DNA of 64,000 nucleotides from Mangrovivirga cuniculi (GTDB lineage: Bacteria; Bacteroidota; Bacteroidia; Cytophagales; Cyclobacteriaceae): positions 2,730,001 through 2,794,000 of the forward strand of contig NZ_CP028923.1 in assembly GCF_005166025.1 (NCBI RefSeq). Reading direction: 5' to 3'. Positions 35,816 to 45,642 of the stretch are shown one piece after another. Each line of letters opens with the position of its first letter. The first letter of the stretch is position 1. Under the pieces are notes generated by a model. It worked only from the letters and a program-made list of their open reading frames with translations, searched no databases and was not told the DNA's origin. The position numbers and the translations under genes are program-made.

Positions 35816-36748
35816 TTATAGGTCAATATCAACAACAACCGCATTATGGTCGGAAATAAAATCATCTCTCGTTGGTATGATCATCGTATCGAATTTCCTC
35901 AGGCTGTGTGATAGTAAAATATGATCGAGCTGCTCTTGCGTTCCAAGGTATGTATAAGTATTTCGAGTTGTCTTATCTTCAAAATATTCATCATCTCCTG
36001 ATTGGATCAATTCTTCATAAATATCATCGAATCCCCTTATCCTCAATATTACCGGGTGTCGTTTTTCACTATTCAAATCCCCCATTACGATAACATTTTT
36101 ATTTTCAGCCAGTGATTCAAGTACATATCTTCGTACAATTGAGGCTTGCCCTAATCGCTGGTAATCAGATTCCGCCCCACCCCTTTCTGATTTCAGATGA
36201 AGCACATAAAAATCTATTGTATCACCATCAATATCGATTGTTGCTTTTAATCCTTTACTCACACCGGTATCATCAGTTTGATCTCTGTCTGGCTCTGTAA
36301 AATAATAAGATCTGCCATCTAATTGATCTTTGCTTTCAATGATTGGGAATTTAGAAAGTATTGCAGCTCTTTGTCCGGTAATATTATCTCTGGAAAAACA
36401 AACTACTGAGTGGGAGTAATTAGTCCCCAGGCTATCGAGCTTATCGATAAGTAAACTCACTTCTTCCTCCTGGCCTACCTCCTGTAATCCAATAATATCA
36501 GCATCTAAGGTGTGAATATATTTTGCCACCTCAATTGTCGCCTCATTAAATTTCTTGCTTCTGAACTGATCAGTCCACTGGTCACGAATATCCTGACTAG
36601 TGTCACTTAATCTGAATGGTAGACTGTATTTTACATGAATCGTCTTTTCTACCAGGAATTCGCAATTGAACGTTGCTATTCGAACCTGTGAAAACAGGTA
36701 ATTGGTGGCAAGTATAAATACAGTCAATATTAATCCTAAGGCCTTCAT
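35816..36748 (-). CDS. Secreted endonuclease/exonuclease/phosphatase family protein
   Basis: A 310-residue exported EEP-fold enzyme. A signal peptide (MKALGLILTVFILATNYLFS) is followed by the fold's catalytic landmarks: RIATFNCEFLV, DIIGLQEVGQ (metal-binding Glu), VLHLKSERGG, VIVMGDLNSEKRH and a terminal ISDHNAVVVDI. The last is the Asp-His pair of DNase I-like enzymes. It probably acts in the periplasm on DNA or phosphoesters, with a role in phosphate or nucleic-acid scavenging. It sits alone between the small membrane protein and uxuA. Confidence 0.87.
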   Translation of the reverse strand: MKALGLILTVFILATNYLFSQVRIATFNCEFLVEKTIHVKYSLPFRLSDTSQDIRDQWTDQFRSKKFNEATIEVAKYIHTLDADIIGLQEVGQEEEVSLLIDKLDSLGTNYSHSVVCFSRDNITGQRAAILSKFPIIESKDQLDGRSYYFTEPDRDQTDDTGVSKGLKATIDIDGDTIDFYVLHLKSERGGAESDYQRLGQASIVRRYVLESLAENKNVIVMGDLNSEKRHPVILRIRGFDDIYEELIQSGDDEYFEDKTTRNTYTYLGTQEQLDHILLSHSLRKFDTMIIPTRDDFISDHNAVVVDIDL

Positions 36749-36815
36749 GTACTTATAATTTAATGAAAATCAACCAATTAAAGAATGATTTTTCTATAAT
36801 TATAAGTCTTAGGTA

Positions 36816-37993
36816 TTAATTTTTCATCATACCGATAATACCAGATTCCAGTCCTCTCAATTCTGCCAGACCTCTTAATCTTCCTATTGCTGAATATCCG
36901 GGATTTGTTTTTTTGGTAAGGTCATCTAACATCTGATGCCCGTGATCAGGTCGCATCGGGATGGGATGTGATCGTTTTTGTTGTTCTATAACAAGTTCTT
37001 TCATCACATTAAACATATCCACATCGCCTCCAAGGTGATCAGACTCATAAAATGAGCCTTCTAAATCACGTTTTGTGCTTCTCAAGTGAATAAAGTTGAT
37101 CTTATTTCCTAGTTTTCTAACCATCCCTGGCAGGTCGTTATGCATCATGACACCAAAAGAACCGGTACAAAAACATACTCCATTACTTGGGCTATTTATA
37201 GCATTTAAAATACCCGTAATATCCTTTTCGGAGCATACCACCCTGGGTAGCCCCAGAATCTGATATGGTGGATCATCGGGATGAAGAGCCATTTTTATGT
37301 TATTCTTTTCAGCTACAGGGATAATTTCTTTCAGAAACTGAATTAAATTATTATGAATATCCACATTTGATAAACCTTCATAAGTTTTGAGAATCTTTTT
37401 GAAATCATTAATTGAATTCACACCTGCAGTCATTCCACCAGGTAATCCTGCTATAATATTTTTTGTGAGAGTTTTAATTCCTGAATTACTTAACTGTTTA
37501 AAATAGGCTTCTGCCTTCTTGATTAATTTTCATTATAATCTTCAAATGCGCCTTTTCTCCTTAAAATAAAAAGTTCAAAAGCAGCGAAAGCAATCTTATC
37601 AAATTTCAATGCCGTAGATCCATCAGGCATTACAAAATTGAGATGGGTACGAGTCCAGTCAACTACAGGCATGAAATTATAGGTGACGATATTTATCCCA
37701 CATTTACCAAGATTTTCTATCGTTAAATTATAATTATAGATATACCGATCAAATTCTCCTGATCTTCGCTTAATATCTTCATGAACAGGAATGCTTTCTA
37801 CTACGGACCAGGTTAGCCCAGCCTTTTCTATTACCCTTTTTCTTTCTTTTATTGCTTCAACTGGCCATATCTCTCCTATTGGAATTTGATGTAATGCCGT
37901 AACTATACCAGTTGCTCCTGTCATTTTAATATCTTTCAAGGTAACAGGATCTGAGGGACCATACCATCTGAATGTTTGTTCTAATCTTTTCAT
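36816..37993 (-). pseudogene. uxuA: Mannonate dehydratase, broken by a 1-base frameshift
   Basis: D-mannonate dehydratase (D-mannonate to 2-keto-3-deoxygluconate) of glucuronate catabolism. The N-terminal part ([17 protein letters not shown], start 37993) reads to a stop just after DYNEN. The rest (GGMTAGVNS, ALHPDDPP, MRPDHGHQ) is one frame away. Adding one A to the coding-strand A4 run at 37527-37530 restores continuous sequence ([12 protein letters not shown], then NIIAGLPGGMTAG) and a 392-residue protein, the usual UxuA length. The ATG begins one base after the stop of the upstream SDR gene. Either a true pseudogene or a homopolymer sequencing error; the intact catalytic motifs favour recent loss or error. 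Confidence 0.88.
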
Positions 37994-37994
37994 G

Positions 37995-38809
37995 TTATAT
38001 TCCCGAATATGCAGTGAATCCGCCATCTACAGGTACGGTAATTCCGGTTACCAGGCTACTCGAATCACTACACAACCATAAAACTGTGCTGATCAATTCT
38101 TCAGGTCTTCCAAATCGTCTAATTGGAATATGTTCTATAATTTTCTCTCCTCTTTCTGTGAGTGAACCATCATCTTTCAGAAGTAAATTTCTATTTTGCT
38201 CCCCGATAAAGAAACCAGGTGCTATTGCATTTACACGAATTTCAGCAGAATATTTTTGGGCCATTTCAACTGCCATCCATTTAGTGAAATTTTCGATGGA
38301 AGCTTTTGCTGCAGCATAACCTACCACCCTTGTAAGCGGTTTGTGAGCAGCTACTGATGAAATATTTATTATACACCCTGAATTTTGCTTTGCCATTTGC
38401 TGGCCAAATATTAAAGATGGCAAAACCGATCCCTGTAAATTCAAGTCAGTTACTTTACTAAAGTCATCAATATTCATTTTAAAAAAATCATCATCAGGCC
38501 CTATAGTTGCTCCTGATACATTTCCTCCTGCTGCATTGATTAAGATGTCTACCTTTCCCCATTTTTCCAGAATTTCATCACTGGCATCAGTCAAGGAGGC
38601 TTTATCTAATACATTTGCAGCAATAGTAATAACCTCAGTTGATGTTTTTTTTATTATTTCATTTTTGCTTTATCTAGCTTTGTACTAGTTCTCCCTAAAA
38701 GAACAATTTTTGCTCCACGAGAGGCTAAACCTGAGGCCATTGCACTCCCAAGCACACCACCACCTCCTGTTATTATAGCTATTTTATTTTTAATATTATC
38801 TTCGTACAT
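37995..38809 (-). pseudogene. SDR oxidoreductase (probable mannonate oxidoreductase), frameshifted
   Basis: Short-chain dehydrogenase of 271 residues when repaired. The N-terminal NAD(P) motif IITGGGGVLG lies in the frame starting at ATG 38809 (MYEDNIKNK), which stops after LDKAK. The rest (NAAGG, ISSVAAHK, catalytic [17 protein letters not shown]) is one frame off. One extra A in the A5 run at 38662-38666 joins them as KAKNEIIKKTSTEV. The position immediately before uxuA suggests fructuronate/mannonate interconversion, as in other Bacteroidota uxu loci; this is inferred from context. A conventional start at the TTG near 38594 would lack the NAD-binding motif, so the reading as a shorter gene is rejected. 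Confidence 0.85.
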
Positions 38810-39009
38810 AAGATTCTAATTTGAAGGGGATTTTTGCAAAAAACAATTTAGTGATTTGAATAATTCATACTCAAAAACGGATTTATATCGACACAAATCA
38901 CAACTGTCTTTAATTTAAAAAATCTATATAGTAAATTATAGTACATAATTAAAATACAGTTCAAATAAATGAAGGACTAAAATAAAGTAACTCCATTCAC
39001 CTCTGATAT

Positions 39010-40263
39010 ATGCACATAAAATATATACCAGGTTTTTTAATTTTCTTTCTCCTGTCTTCACACTATAGTTTTAGTCAGGATGAATCGGATAGTTTAAGTA
39101 GAAATATATCCGGTAAAGTGATTAGTTCCGGAGATAGCATAATTACAGATACAACCCGAATTATTGAAGATGCTCCTCTGGATATCGGACAGGATCGGGG
39201 ATTGTTTATTATTAGCGATGATAAGAAATTACAATTAAGGATACTCGGGTCCGTTAGGTATCATGTGGTAATGGATCAGAATAATTTAGAGTCTGAAAAT
39301 TCTTTTAACACTCATGAAATCCCAACAGGTGATGATAATGATCCGATTTTTAATTATTCAAATCAAATCAGTCAGACCAGACTCGGATTTGAAGTAACAC
39401 AAAGCACAAATCTGGGCAATATTTTTGTGAGACTGGAAACTGATTTTGCCGGACCTAACGGGTTTAGGATACGTCATGCCTATGGTCAATTTAAACGAGT
39501 TCTTTTCGGGCAGACATGGAGTTTATTCTCTCATGTGACATCCGTCCCAGCCACAGTAGATTTTGCCGGACCAACATCGTCAATCAATTTACGTACGCCA
39601 CAAATAAGATACAGCATACCAAATATTGGAAAAGGCTTCAGCCTGGATATTGGATTAGAGTATTTAATTCCAAACATAAATATACCCGATAGCATCGACG
39701 CAGAAGTATTTCAATTATTACCTGATTTTACGGCAAGGATCAAAAGAGAATATAAGTGGGGGCAGTTCCAATTATCCGGTATTTTACCAGTATTATCAGC
39801 ACGAGGTCCTAAAGATAATGTATTTATAAAATATGGTTTTGGTGCAGCAGGATCTATTGTGGTAAATTCATGGAAAGAAGGGAAATGGTATTTTCAAACA
39901 GTGGTAGGTAGAGGAATATCAAGGTATTTTAATGATTTAGATAATAATGTTTTAGATGTATTGGTTAACGATAGTAATCAATTGGTTCTACCTTTAAATT
40001 ATGGATTCAACGCAACCTACGAGCATGCATGGAATGATAAATGGCAAACGAGTTTCACATATGGTGTATTACAAGTTGAAAGGTATGCCGTTAATCCTCC
40101 AGACTGGTATTTCAGGGGGCAAACTATTAGGTCTAATACTTTCTGGAATATATCAGATGGAGCAAGAATCGGCGGAGAAATTATCTGGGGTCAACGCACA
40201 AATAGAGACTTTACAACAGGAAACGCTGTCAGATTAAATGTCTTAGTTTATTATGACTTTTGA
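39010..40263 (+). CDS. DcaP-like outer-membrane porin
   Basis: A 417-residue exported barrel with signal peptide (to FSQ). The region GQTWSLFSHVTSVPATVDFAG followed by LRTPQIRYS is characteristic of DcaP-type trimeric porins, which take up small anionic or dicarboxylic compounds. It ends in a terminal aromatic residue (VLVYYDF). It is divergent from the uxuA/SDR pair across a 200-base gap, so uptake of uronates or related acids is plausible but unproven. The gap holds no promoter I can recognise. Confidence 0.78.
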   Translation: MHIKYIPGFLIFFLLSSHYSFSQDESDSLSRNISGKVISSGDSIITDTTRIIEDAPLDIGQDRGLFIISDDKKLQLRILGSVRYHVVMDQNNLESENSFNTHEIPTGDDNDPIFNYSNQISQTRLGFEVTQSTNLGNIFVRLETDFAGPNGFRIRHAYGQFKRVLFGQTWSLFSHVTSVPATVDFAGPTSSINLRTPQIRYSIPNIGKGFSLDIGLEYLIPNINIPDSIDAEVFQLLPDFTARIKREYKWGQFQLSGILPVLSARGPKDNVFIKYGFGAAGSIVVNSWKEGKWYFQTVVGRGISRYFNDLDNNVLDVLVNDSNQLVLPLNYGFNATYEHAWNDKWQTSFTYGVLQVERYAVNPPDWYFRGQTIRSNTFWNISDGARIGGEIIWGQRTNRDFTTGNAVRLNVLVYYDF

Positions 40264-40274
40264 TCCTTCAGATT

Positions 40275-40855
40275 TTAACTGTTAGATTTTGCATATCTCG
40301 ATCTGAAATGATCATTATCCTTAAAAACGCATTCATTAATCTCATTGATCTTATTCCCTTCTTCTTTGTCTACTTCTAATATATCGATTAAGGAAACTCC
40401 TACTTTTGGCATTACCTTGTCTCGCATCATGAAATATACCTTATCTATTTCAGGATGAAGCAATAAGCTTTGAGTTGTTGGAGTAACACTTGAATATTTT
40501 TTCTGTAAAAATCACACATATCCTGAAGCATGTGATAAGGATGAGAAAAGTCAAATTCATAATTTTCTCTGACTTTATCTATGAGACTATCTGGCATTTT
40601 TCCCTTTTCATAAGACTTAGCTACTTCATGTGTTTTATAATCAACCTCATCAAAATTTGAATTGCCATAATTCAGTAATTCAGACTCTTTTTGAAGAAGT
40701 AATATTTTCATTAACTGTTCCAGGGATAACCATAATAGGTTGCTCCCGCCAACAGTGCCACCGCGTATCCACAGGTATCTACCTTGAATATAATTCCTGT
40801 CAGCGGTAGATAACCAGTTGTTTAATACCTTGATAAAATGTTTGTTTTCAGCCAT
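40275..40855 (-). pseudogene. Unknown conserved-looking protein, frameshifted
   Basis: Two overlapping frames form one gene of 193 residues if one A is added to the A6 run at 40497-40502. The first frame starts MAENKHFIKVLNNWLST (ATG 40855) and reaches CDFYRK. The join then reads RKKYSSVTPTTQSLLLHPEIDKVYFMMRD and continues to the stop at 40275. An upstream in-frame ATG (40927) would add 24 hydrophobic residues and is less likely. The content is helical and charged, with no recognised family. A weak Crp/Fnr-like box (GAGAC-TCAA-GTCAC, 40889-40902) lies 34 bases upstream. Convergent with the porin gene, 11 bases apart. Confidence 0.65.
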
Positions 40856-41082
40856 ATATAAATTTAAGAAAAAGAGGCCTAAAATAATGAGACTCAAGTC
40901 ACATATATGAATTATTAAATCATTCATTAATAAAATGCTTAGAGTGGTAACCTATATCATTATTCATTCACTAAACTATAAAAGCAAGAATTAATTTATT
41001 AGCTTATATTATGATAAGGACAGAAAATCTAATTTTATACTTGAATAAATACTGAATCATTAAAGACCAAAACCACCCAGCC

Positions 41083-42039
41083 ATGAAAAAAAATATACTT
41101 TATTCTTTATCAATAATTTTATTCTCAATAGTTATCTGGGGTTGTAAATCCTCAGGATCTACATCCAGTGGAGATAAAGATTTTACAAAAATGCCATTGG
41201 CAGAACTCGATATAAATTCAAGACCTCTCGAACTAGGTAATATTGGGCAAATATATCGAATTCAGGATCCACCTGCTGCTGAAATGCGCTTACCTGTCAC
41301 TTCGGACATAGCAAAGCAGCTTTTACCAAAAACCATAAGGCTTTTTCGTTATGAGGAAAACGATAATTTATGGGTAGAGATTAAAGATTCATATTATGAT
41401 ATTGAAAACAATGAAATAATAGCAAGTAATTTCAAACCCGGACTGTATACTGCCAGTGGATGGTCCGCCAATCCTGCAGCCAATGCCATGCAACGATTGA
41501 TCTATGATATGAGTAAGGGGTTTGAACCTGTTTTTAATGATGAGCAGCTCTACCAGGATCGGGATAATAATATGAATATTGATTTCAGAACGACAATCGT
41601 TCAAAATTGGATTAGTTATAGTGTGAATCTTGAACGAATTACCTGTGAAACTATTGATAGTGAAGATTGTAATGAAAACTGTCAAAGACTAGCCGGAAGA
41701 ACAAAATTGAGTTCCTGTCCGGAGGATTGCCCTGAACCTCAATGTTGCGAGTGTATAAAATTTACCTGGCCGGAAAAAATATTAATACCGGTTAGCTTTT
41801 TAGATATTCCCGATATCCCATTACCACGACCAATTTGTCCTTATGGATTAAGTTGCCCGACAAATTCGGATAATACGATCATCGCTCCAACATTGGATGT
41901 TCCTGATTATTCTTTTATGAAAGACCTTGGAATGGATAGATTGATAAGCGATCCGGCGTTAAGAGATAATTTACATCAGCTTACCGAATTAATCATTGGT
42001 AAGGAATATCCAGTTCCACCGCCCTGGCCGGCGAACTAA
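41083..42039 (+). CDS. Hypothetical lipoprotein with Cys-rich segment
   Basis: A 318-residue lipoprotein (MKKNILYSLSIILFSIVIWGC, lipobox Cys at 21) of unknown family. The first half (about 30-190) looks like a beta-rich domain (EMRLPVTSDIAKQLLPKTIRLFRYEEN). It is followed by a Cys-rich stretch (about 197-233, with CETID, CNENC, SSCPEDC and CCECIKF) that could bind metal or form disulfides, then a Pro-rich tail (PDIPLPRPICPYG, PVPPPWPAN). Located beside gene remnants and a PCMD lipoprotein. Function not deducible. Confidence 0.6.
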   Translation: MKKNILYSLSIILFSIVIWGCKSSGSTSSGDKDFTKMPLAELDINSRPLELGNIGQIYRIQDPPAAEMRLPVTSDIAKQLLPKTIRLFRYEENDNLWVEIKDSYYDIENNEIIASNFKPGLYTASGWSANPAANAMQRLIYDMSKGFEPVFNDEQLYQDRDNNMNIDFRTTIVQNWISYSVNLERITCETIDSEDCNENCQRLAGRTKLSSCPEDCPEPQCCECIKFTWPEKILIPVSFLDIPDIPLPRPICPYGLSCPTNSDNTIIAPTLDVPDYSFMKDLGMDRLISDPALRDNLHQLTELIIGKEYPVPPPWPAN

Positions 42040-42116
42040 GTAAATCTAGATAAGGTGAGCTAAGCCTTGAAACTATTTATAAGAAAGAATCCTTATCTAT
42101 TGAAATTAAAGTTTAA

Positions 42117-42569
42117 GATGCTGACTATTTCAAGCTTCAAAACAAAATTACAGCACGAAAAATCAAAGAACAAAAATCTACTTTAGATATTTCCATTTCA
42201 TCAACAGAAGGCATTCAGCATCCTGAAGAGATTCGCCCGGGAAAACACACAGTAGCTGTTCATTTCTTAGATCAAACTACTTACTCTAACCTTGTAGGAC
42301 ATAATGTACAATTAGTTCGATTTGATAATGGCTACGATGCTGCCTTACTAAATGATTTAGGAAATTATATGAATTGGGTACTACCCGAAGGACTAACTTC
42401 TCATTCACCTGAAGGAACTACATTTATAGGAGGAGCAATGGAAATGATGCCAGGAGTATCCTACTATTATGTAAACCTCAAACCCGGCACATATGCATGG
42501 ATCGCAGAAGTTCCGGACCCCGCCTCTAAAGGTATGTTAAAAGTATTTACCGTTGGTCCACCACAATAG
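42117..42569 (+). pseudogene. 5'-truncated gene remnant
   Basis: An open frame of 150 codons without a usable start for its first 84 codons (first ATG at 42369). It is bounded upstream by a TAA at 42114, and the encoded sequence clearly continues upstream of that ATG (HTVAVHFLDQTTYSNLVGH, NVQLVRFDNGYD, VNLKPGTYAWIAEVPDP). No signal peptide or N-terminus is found in any frame of the 77 bases after the previous gene. It reads as the C-terminal domain of a larger secreted protein whose 5' end was lost. Followed by a good terminator, so transcription may persist. Confidence 0.6.
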
Positions 42570-42593
42570 AGAAAACTTAGATGTAGAGCAATA

Positions 42594-42625
42594 AATGGCC
42601 ATGATTATTCATGGTCATTTTTTTT
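42594..42625 (+). terminator. Terminator after the truncated gene
   Basis: AATGGCCATG paired with CATGGTCATT (10 bp, one G-U), a 6-base loop and a run of eight T. Confidence 0.87.
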
Positions 42626-42944
42626 GATTAAAATTTATTTTTGACTGAGCGTTTGAAACGCTTCTTTCAATGCCATTGTATATCAGGATCTTTCACCTTA
42701 AAACAATAATCATTTAACATATCCAAAATTCAAACAGTGGTAAAATTTATAACTTAAAATGCTTATATTATTAATAGAATTATATTCGTTCCGATTTCAT
42801 TTTCAATAAGTGAATTATTGGTAATAGGTAAATAATTTGCTCTATTAAATCTGTTTGAAAATTAATAATCTACTAATAAACACCACCTAAATAATTATCT
42901 ATATGGGTATTTATCTTGTTTCATAAACTCAACTCTAGACTAAT
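42626..42944. other. 319-base gap without a recognisable gene
   Basis: AT-rich spacer between a terminator and the barrel gene. Only very short frames occur, and I see no promoter matching TTTG/TAnnTTTG, no strong hairpin and no RNA gene. It presumably holds the promoter of the following gene. Confidence 0.5.
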
Positions 42945-43745
42945 ATGATGCTTTACAATATTCCCTACTCCAAATCCAAAGGCCTATTTTCCATTCTTTT
43001 ATTACTAACCATTGTGACAAATCCTGTTTTAGCTCAGCAAAAGGATCAAGATGAGAAATATACTCCTTACGAACTACTATCTAGTTATTACAATAAAGAC
43101 TTTAAGCCTTTTGGTAAAAGAAATGTGTACATTGGATTATCTTTTTCTCTGGAAGACAGGAATTTGTCGAACACAGATTTTTTATTACAAAGAGTAATTG
43201 ATGGTGAACGTTTGGATTATAATATTGTTCTAAAGAGTGGTTATTATACGGGTAATTATGGTATGGTTGGTTTGAATGTTAATTATTACCAAAGTAAATT
43301 TGATGGTGATGTATTTCGCGATCCGGATACACTCCGATCTAACAGGATAACCAGAGGATTTGCTATAACTCCTAATTTCAGGTCGTCAGTGCCGCTTACC
43401 AATAATGAGCGATTGAGCTTTTTCACAGAACTTGGATTTACAATCGGTAGAAGTAACTCATTAACCAGGGAGACCATGAATTTAGACGAAATAAATAAAA
43501 TCTACAGTACAGATTATAATTTTCGACTGGGTTTAAGTCCAGGAATCACTTTTTTCGTCATGGAAGCGTTTGCTTTTGAGGTGCAGTTGGATGTTTTAGG
43601 ATATGAGCTTAAGATTGAAGAAAAGACGACTAACAATGAAGATTCTTCCAGGGAATTAAGACAAAACGTTGATTTCAATATTAATCTTCTATCTCTAAGA
43701 TTTGGATTGGCTTATTATTTCGGTGCAAAAAACATTAAAAATTAA
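42945..43745 (+). CDS. Outer-membrane beta-barrel protein
   Basis: A 266-residue exported protein with signal peptide (FSILLLLTIVTNPVLAQ) and an eight-strand-like body with amphipathic repeats (YIGLSFSLEDRN, YGMVGLNVNYYQSK, RLSFFTELGFTIGRS, LSLRFGLAYYFG). It resembles the OmpA-barrel/OMP_b-brl class common in Bacteroidota. The next gene, a PCMD lipoprotein, starts four bases later, so they form one unit. Role unknown. Confidence 0.68.
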   Translation: MMLYNIPYSKSKGLFSILLLLTIVTNPVLAQQKDQDEKYTPYELLSSYYNKDFKPFGKRNVYIGLSFSLEDRNLSNTDFLLQRVIDGERLDYNIVLKSGYYTGNYGMVGLNVNYYQSKFDGDVFRDPDTLRSNRITRGFAITPNFRSSVPLTNNERLSFFTELGFTIGRSNSLTRETMNLDEINKIYSTDYNFRLGLSPGITFFVMEAFAFEVQLDVLGYELKIEEKTTNNEDSSRELRQNVDFNINLLSLRFGLAYYFGAKNIKN

Positions 43746-43749
43746 GAAT

Positions 43750-44822
43750 ATGAGAATATTTAGTTATTTGTTCATTTGCCTGTGTTTGGTTTCATGTGTA
43801 GAGGAAGATTACTTTGGTTTATCTAATATTGGTAACATAAAGAATATTGTAGTCAGCAATCAGGCAAAGAATGCCAGTATTAATACTCAAGATAAACAGT
43901 CCGAGTTGAAATACCCGGTGGAGTTGATCTTTCAACGATTACAATAGAAACATTGGAAATTTCATCATTCGCGACTTCTGATAAACAAGTTGGAGATGTA
44001 CTTGATCTGAATTCACCTCAGGAAATTCAGATCACAGCAGAAGATGGGAGCACTTATGTATGGACAATTACTTCATTTGTCGCTTCTGCTACACCCCAAC
44101 TCGATAACGGAGATCTCAATCTATGGTACCAAACCCCTTCTAATTATTATGAACCAGGAGAAAGTGCTTCTAATACCATATGGGGGACCGGTAACCAGGG
44201 TACACAGATATTAAATAAACTAGCCACTATACCAGAAGATCTGGGTAATGAAAACCTGGCTGCAAATATGACTACTTTGGATAATGGGTCTTTAGCGGGC
44301 ACATTTGGAGCCCCAATAGCTGCCGGATCTATTTTTACGGGGAGGTTTAATCCCGACGAAATTGACATCTCAGATCCAGAGGCAGCAATCGAATTTGGCA
44401 CTCCTTTTACTGGAAGGCCGGTAAAAGTGCGTTTTAAATACCAATATATACCCGGAGATGTTAATAAAAATAAAGTCGGTGAGGTATTAGAGTACCCCGA
44501 TATGCTTGATATCTATGCTCTATTAGAAGTACGACTGGGAGGGAAAACTGAACGTTTGGCAACAGCATGGTTTAGAAGCAGCGATGTTGTTGAGGAATTA
44601 ATTACGAAAGAGATTGAATTTACTTATGGCGAATTAGACGCGAGTTTTCCGGATTACATGAGACCAACAGATCATGGTTTTGTAAGTGAAGATTCTGCAA
44701 GTTTTATACTACCAACTCATATTACTTTTGTTGCTTCCAGTAGTTTCGATGGAGCTAATTTTGCAGGAGCAATAGGTAGTGAACTTATCATCGATGATAT
44801 CGAAATGGTATATGAGGAATGA
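43750..44822 (+). pseudogene. PCMD-domain lipoprotein, frameshifted
   Basis: The N-terminal lipoprotein signal (MRIFSYLFICLCLVSC, ATG 43750) lies in one frame that stops at 43947. The PCMD (putative carbohydrate metabolism) domain is in the next frame (EDGSTYVWTI, NTIWGTGNQG, KVRFKYQYIPGD, LIIDDIEMVYEE). Adding one A to the A3 run at 43894-43896 gives DKTVRVEIPGGVDLSTITI and a continuous 357-residue protein with the usual order: signal, Ig-like linker, PCMD. PCMD proteins are surface lipoproteins near glycan loci in Bacteroidota. The two-frame state is a mutation or a sequencing error. Confidence 0.8.
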
Positions 44823-44885
44823 GATTCTCTGTGATTTCTTATATGATAATAGCTAATGTCCTCACGAAACAGTTTTGACATTAAG

Positions 44886-45641
44886 TTAGATATTGATATC
44901 AAATCCATGGATCAAAATAAGTCTGAGTCCGACAAAGAAAATTAATATGGCTGTTAGAATTCCTATAATTCTCAGATTTAATCTTTTAGTCGATATATAA
45001 GACCCCAGCATACCTCCAAGTACTACTGCAATAACCAGGTTAATCAACAATTCATAATCTATTATAAATGTTCCTGCTACATTTAATCCAATAATGCCAG
45101 CTATAGAATTGACTAAAATAAATACTGAGGCCAGTGAAGCAATGACACGGGCATTTTTCCAGTTAAGTAAATTGAGTGTTGGAGATAAAAAGATCCCACC
45201 TCCTATACCTGATAATCCAGAAATAAATCCAATTACACCTCCAAGTATAAATTTCTTAGGCTTAGATAACTCTGTCGAATTCAGATCTGTCCTTACAAAT
45301 TTCAACACCATAAACAAACCGGCTAGTAATAATGCTCCTCCCAGAATGATAAAAAATAATGTTTCAGCAAATTCTACGGTCGCTCCCAGGTAGGCCATCG
45401 GGATACTCAGCACAAAAAATGGCCAGACGAGCTTTAATTTTAGAATTCCGCTTCTGATGAACATAATAGTTCCGATCGAAACGACACATACATTTAAAAC
45501 TAAAGCAGTAGATCGGATCTCGTAAAAATCGGTTAGAACCAGGCTTAATAAAGCCAGGTAACTGGATCCACCACCAAAGCCTATAGAACTATAAAATAAA
45601 GCAATGAAAAAGAATATAAAGGGCAGGTATTCTAAAGACAT
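44886..45641 (-). CDS. TSUP (TauE/SafE) family permease
   Basis: A 251-residue membrane protein with eight hydrophobic helices in two repeats (FIFFFIALFYSSIGFGGGSSYLA; ILGGVIGFISGLSGIGGGIFLSP), the SGxxGxGGG hallmark of the TauE/SafE sulfite/sulfonate exporter family. It is the last gene of the molybdenum-cofactor operon, starting two bases past the MoeA stop. This suggests movement of a sulfur or oxyanion species (sulfite, sulfonate or possibly molybdate) linked to the pathway. Substrate not deducible. Confidence 0.83.
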   Translation of the reverse strand: MSLEYLPFIFFFIALFYSSIGFGGGSSYLALLSLVLTDFYEIRSTALVLNVCVVSIGTIMFIRSGILKLKLVWPFFVLSIPMAYLGATVEFAETLFFIILGGALLLAGLFMVLKFVRTDLNSTELSKPKKFILGGVIGFISGLSGIGGGIFLSPTLNLLNWKNARVIASLASVFILVNSIAGIIGLNVAGTFIIDYELLINLVIAVVLGGMLGSYISTKRLNLRIIGILTAILIFFVGLRLILIHGFDINI

Positions 45642-45642
45642 C

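Noticed and set aside
36816-37433. Separate short genes for the two uxuA halves
   Set aside because: Both halves align to consecutive parts of one UxuA protein, and adding one base joins them exactly, so they are one broken gene.
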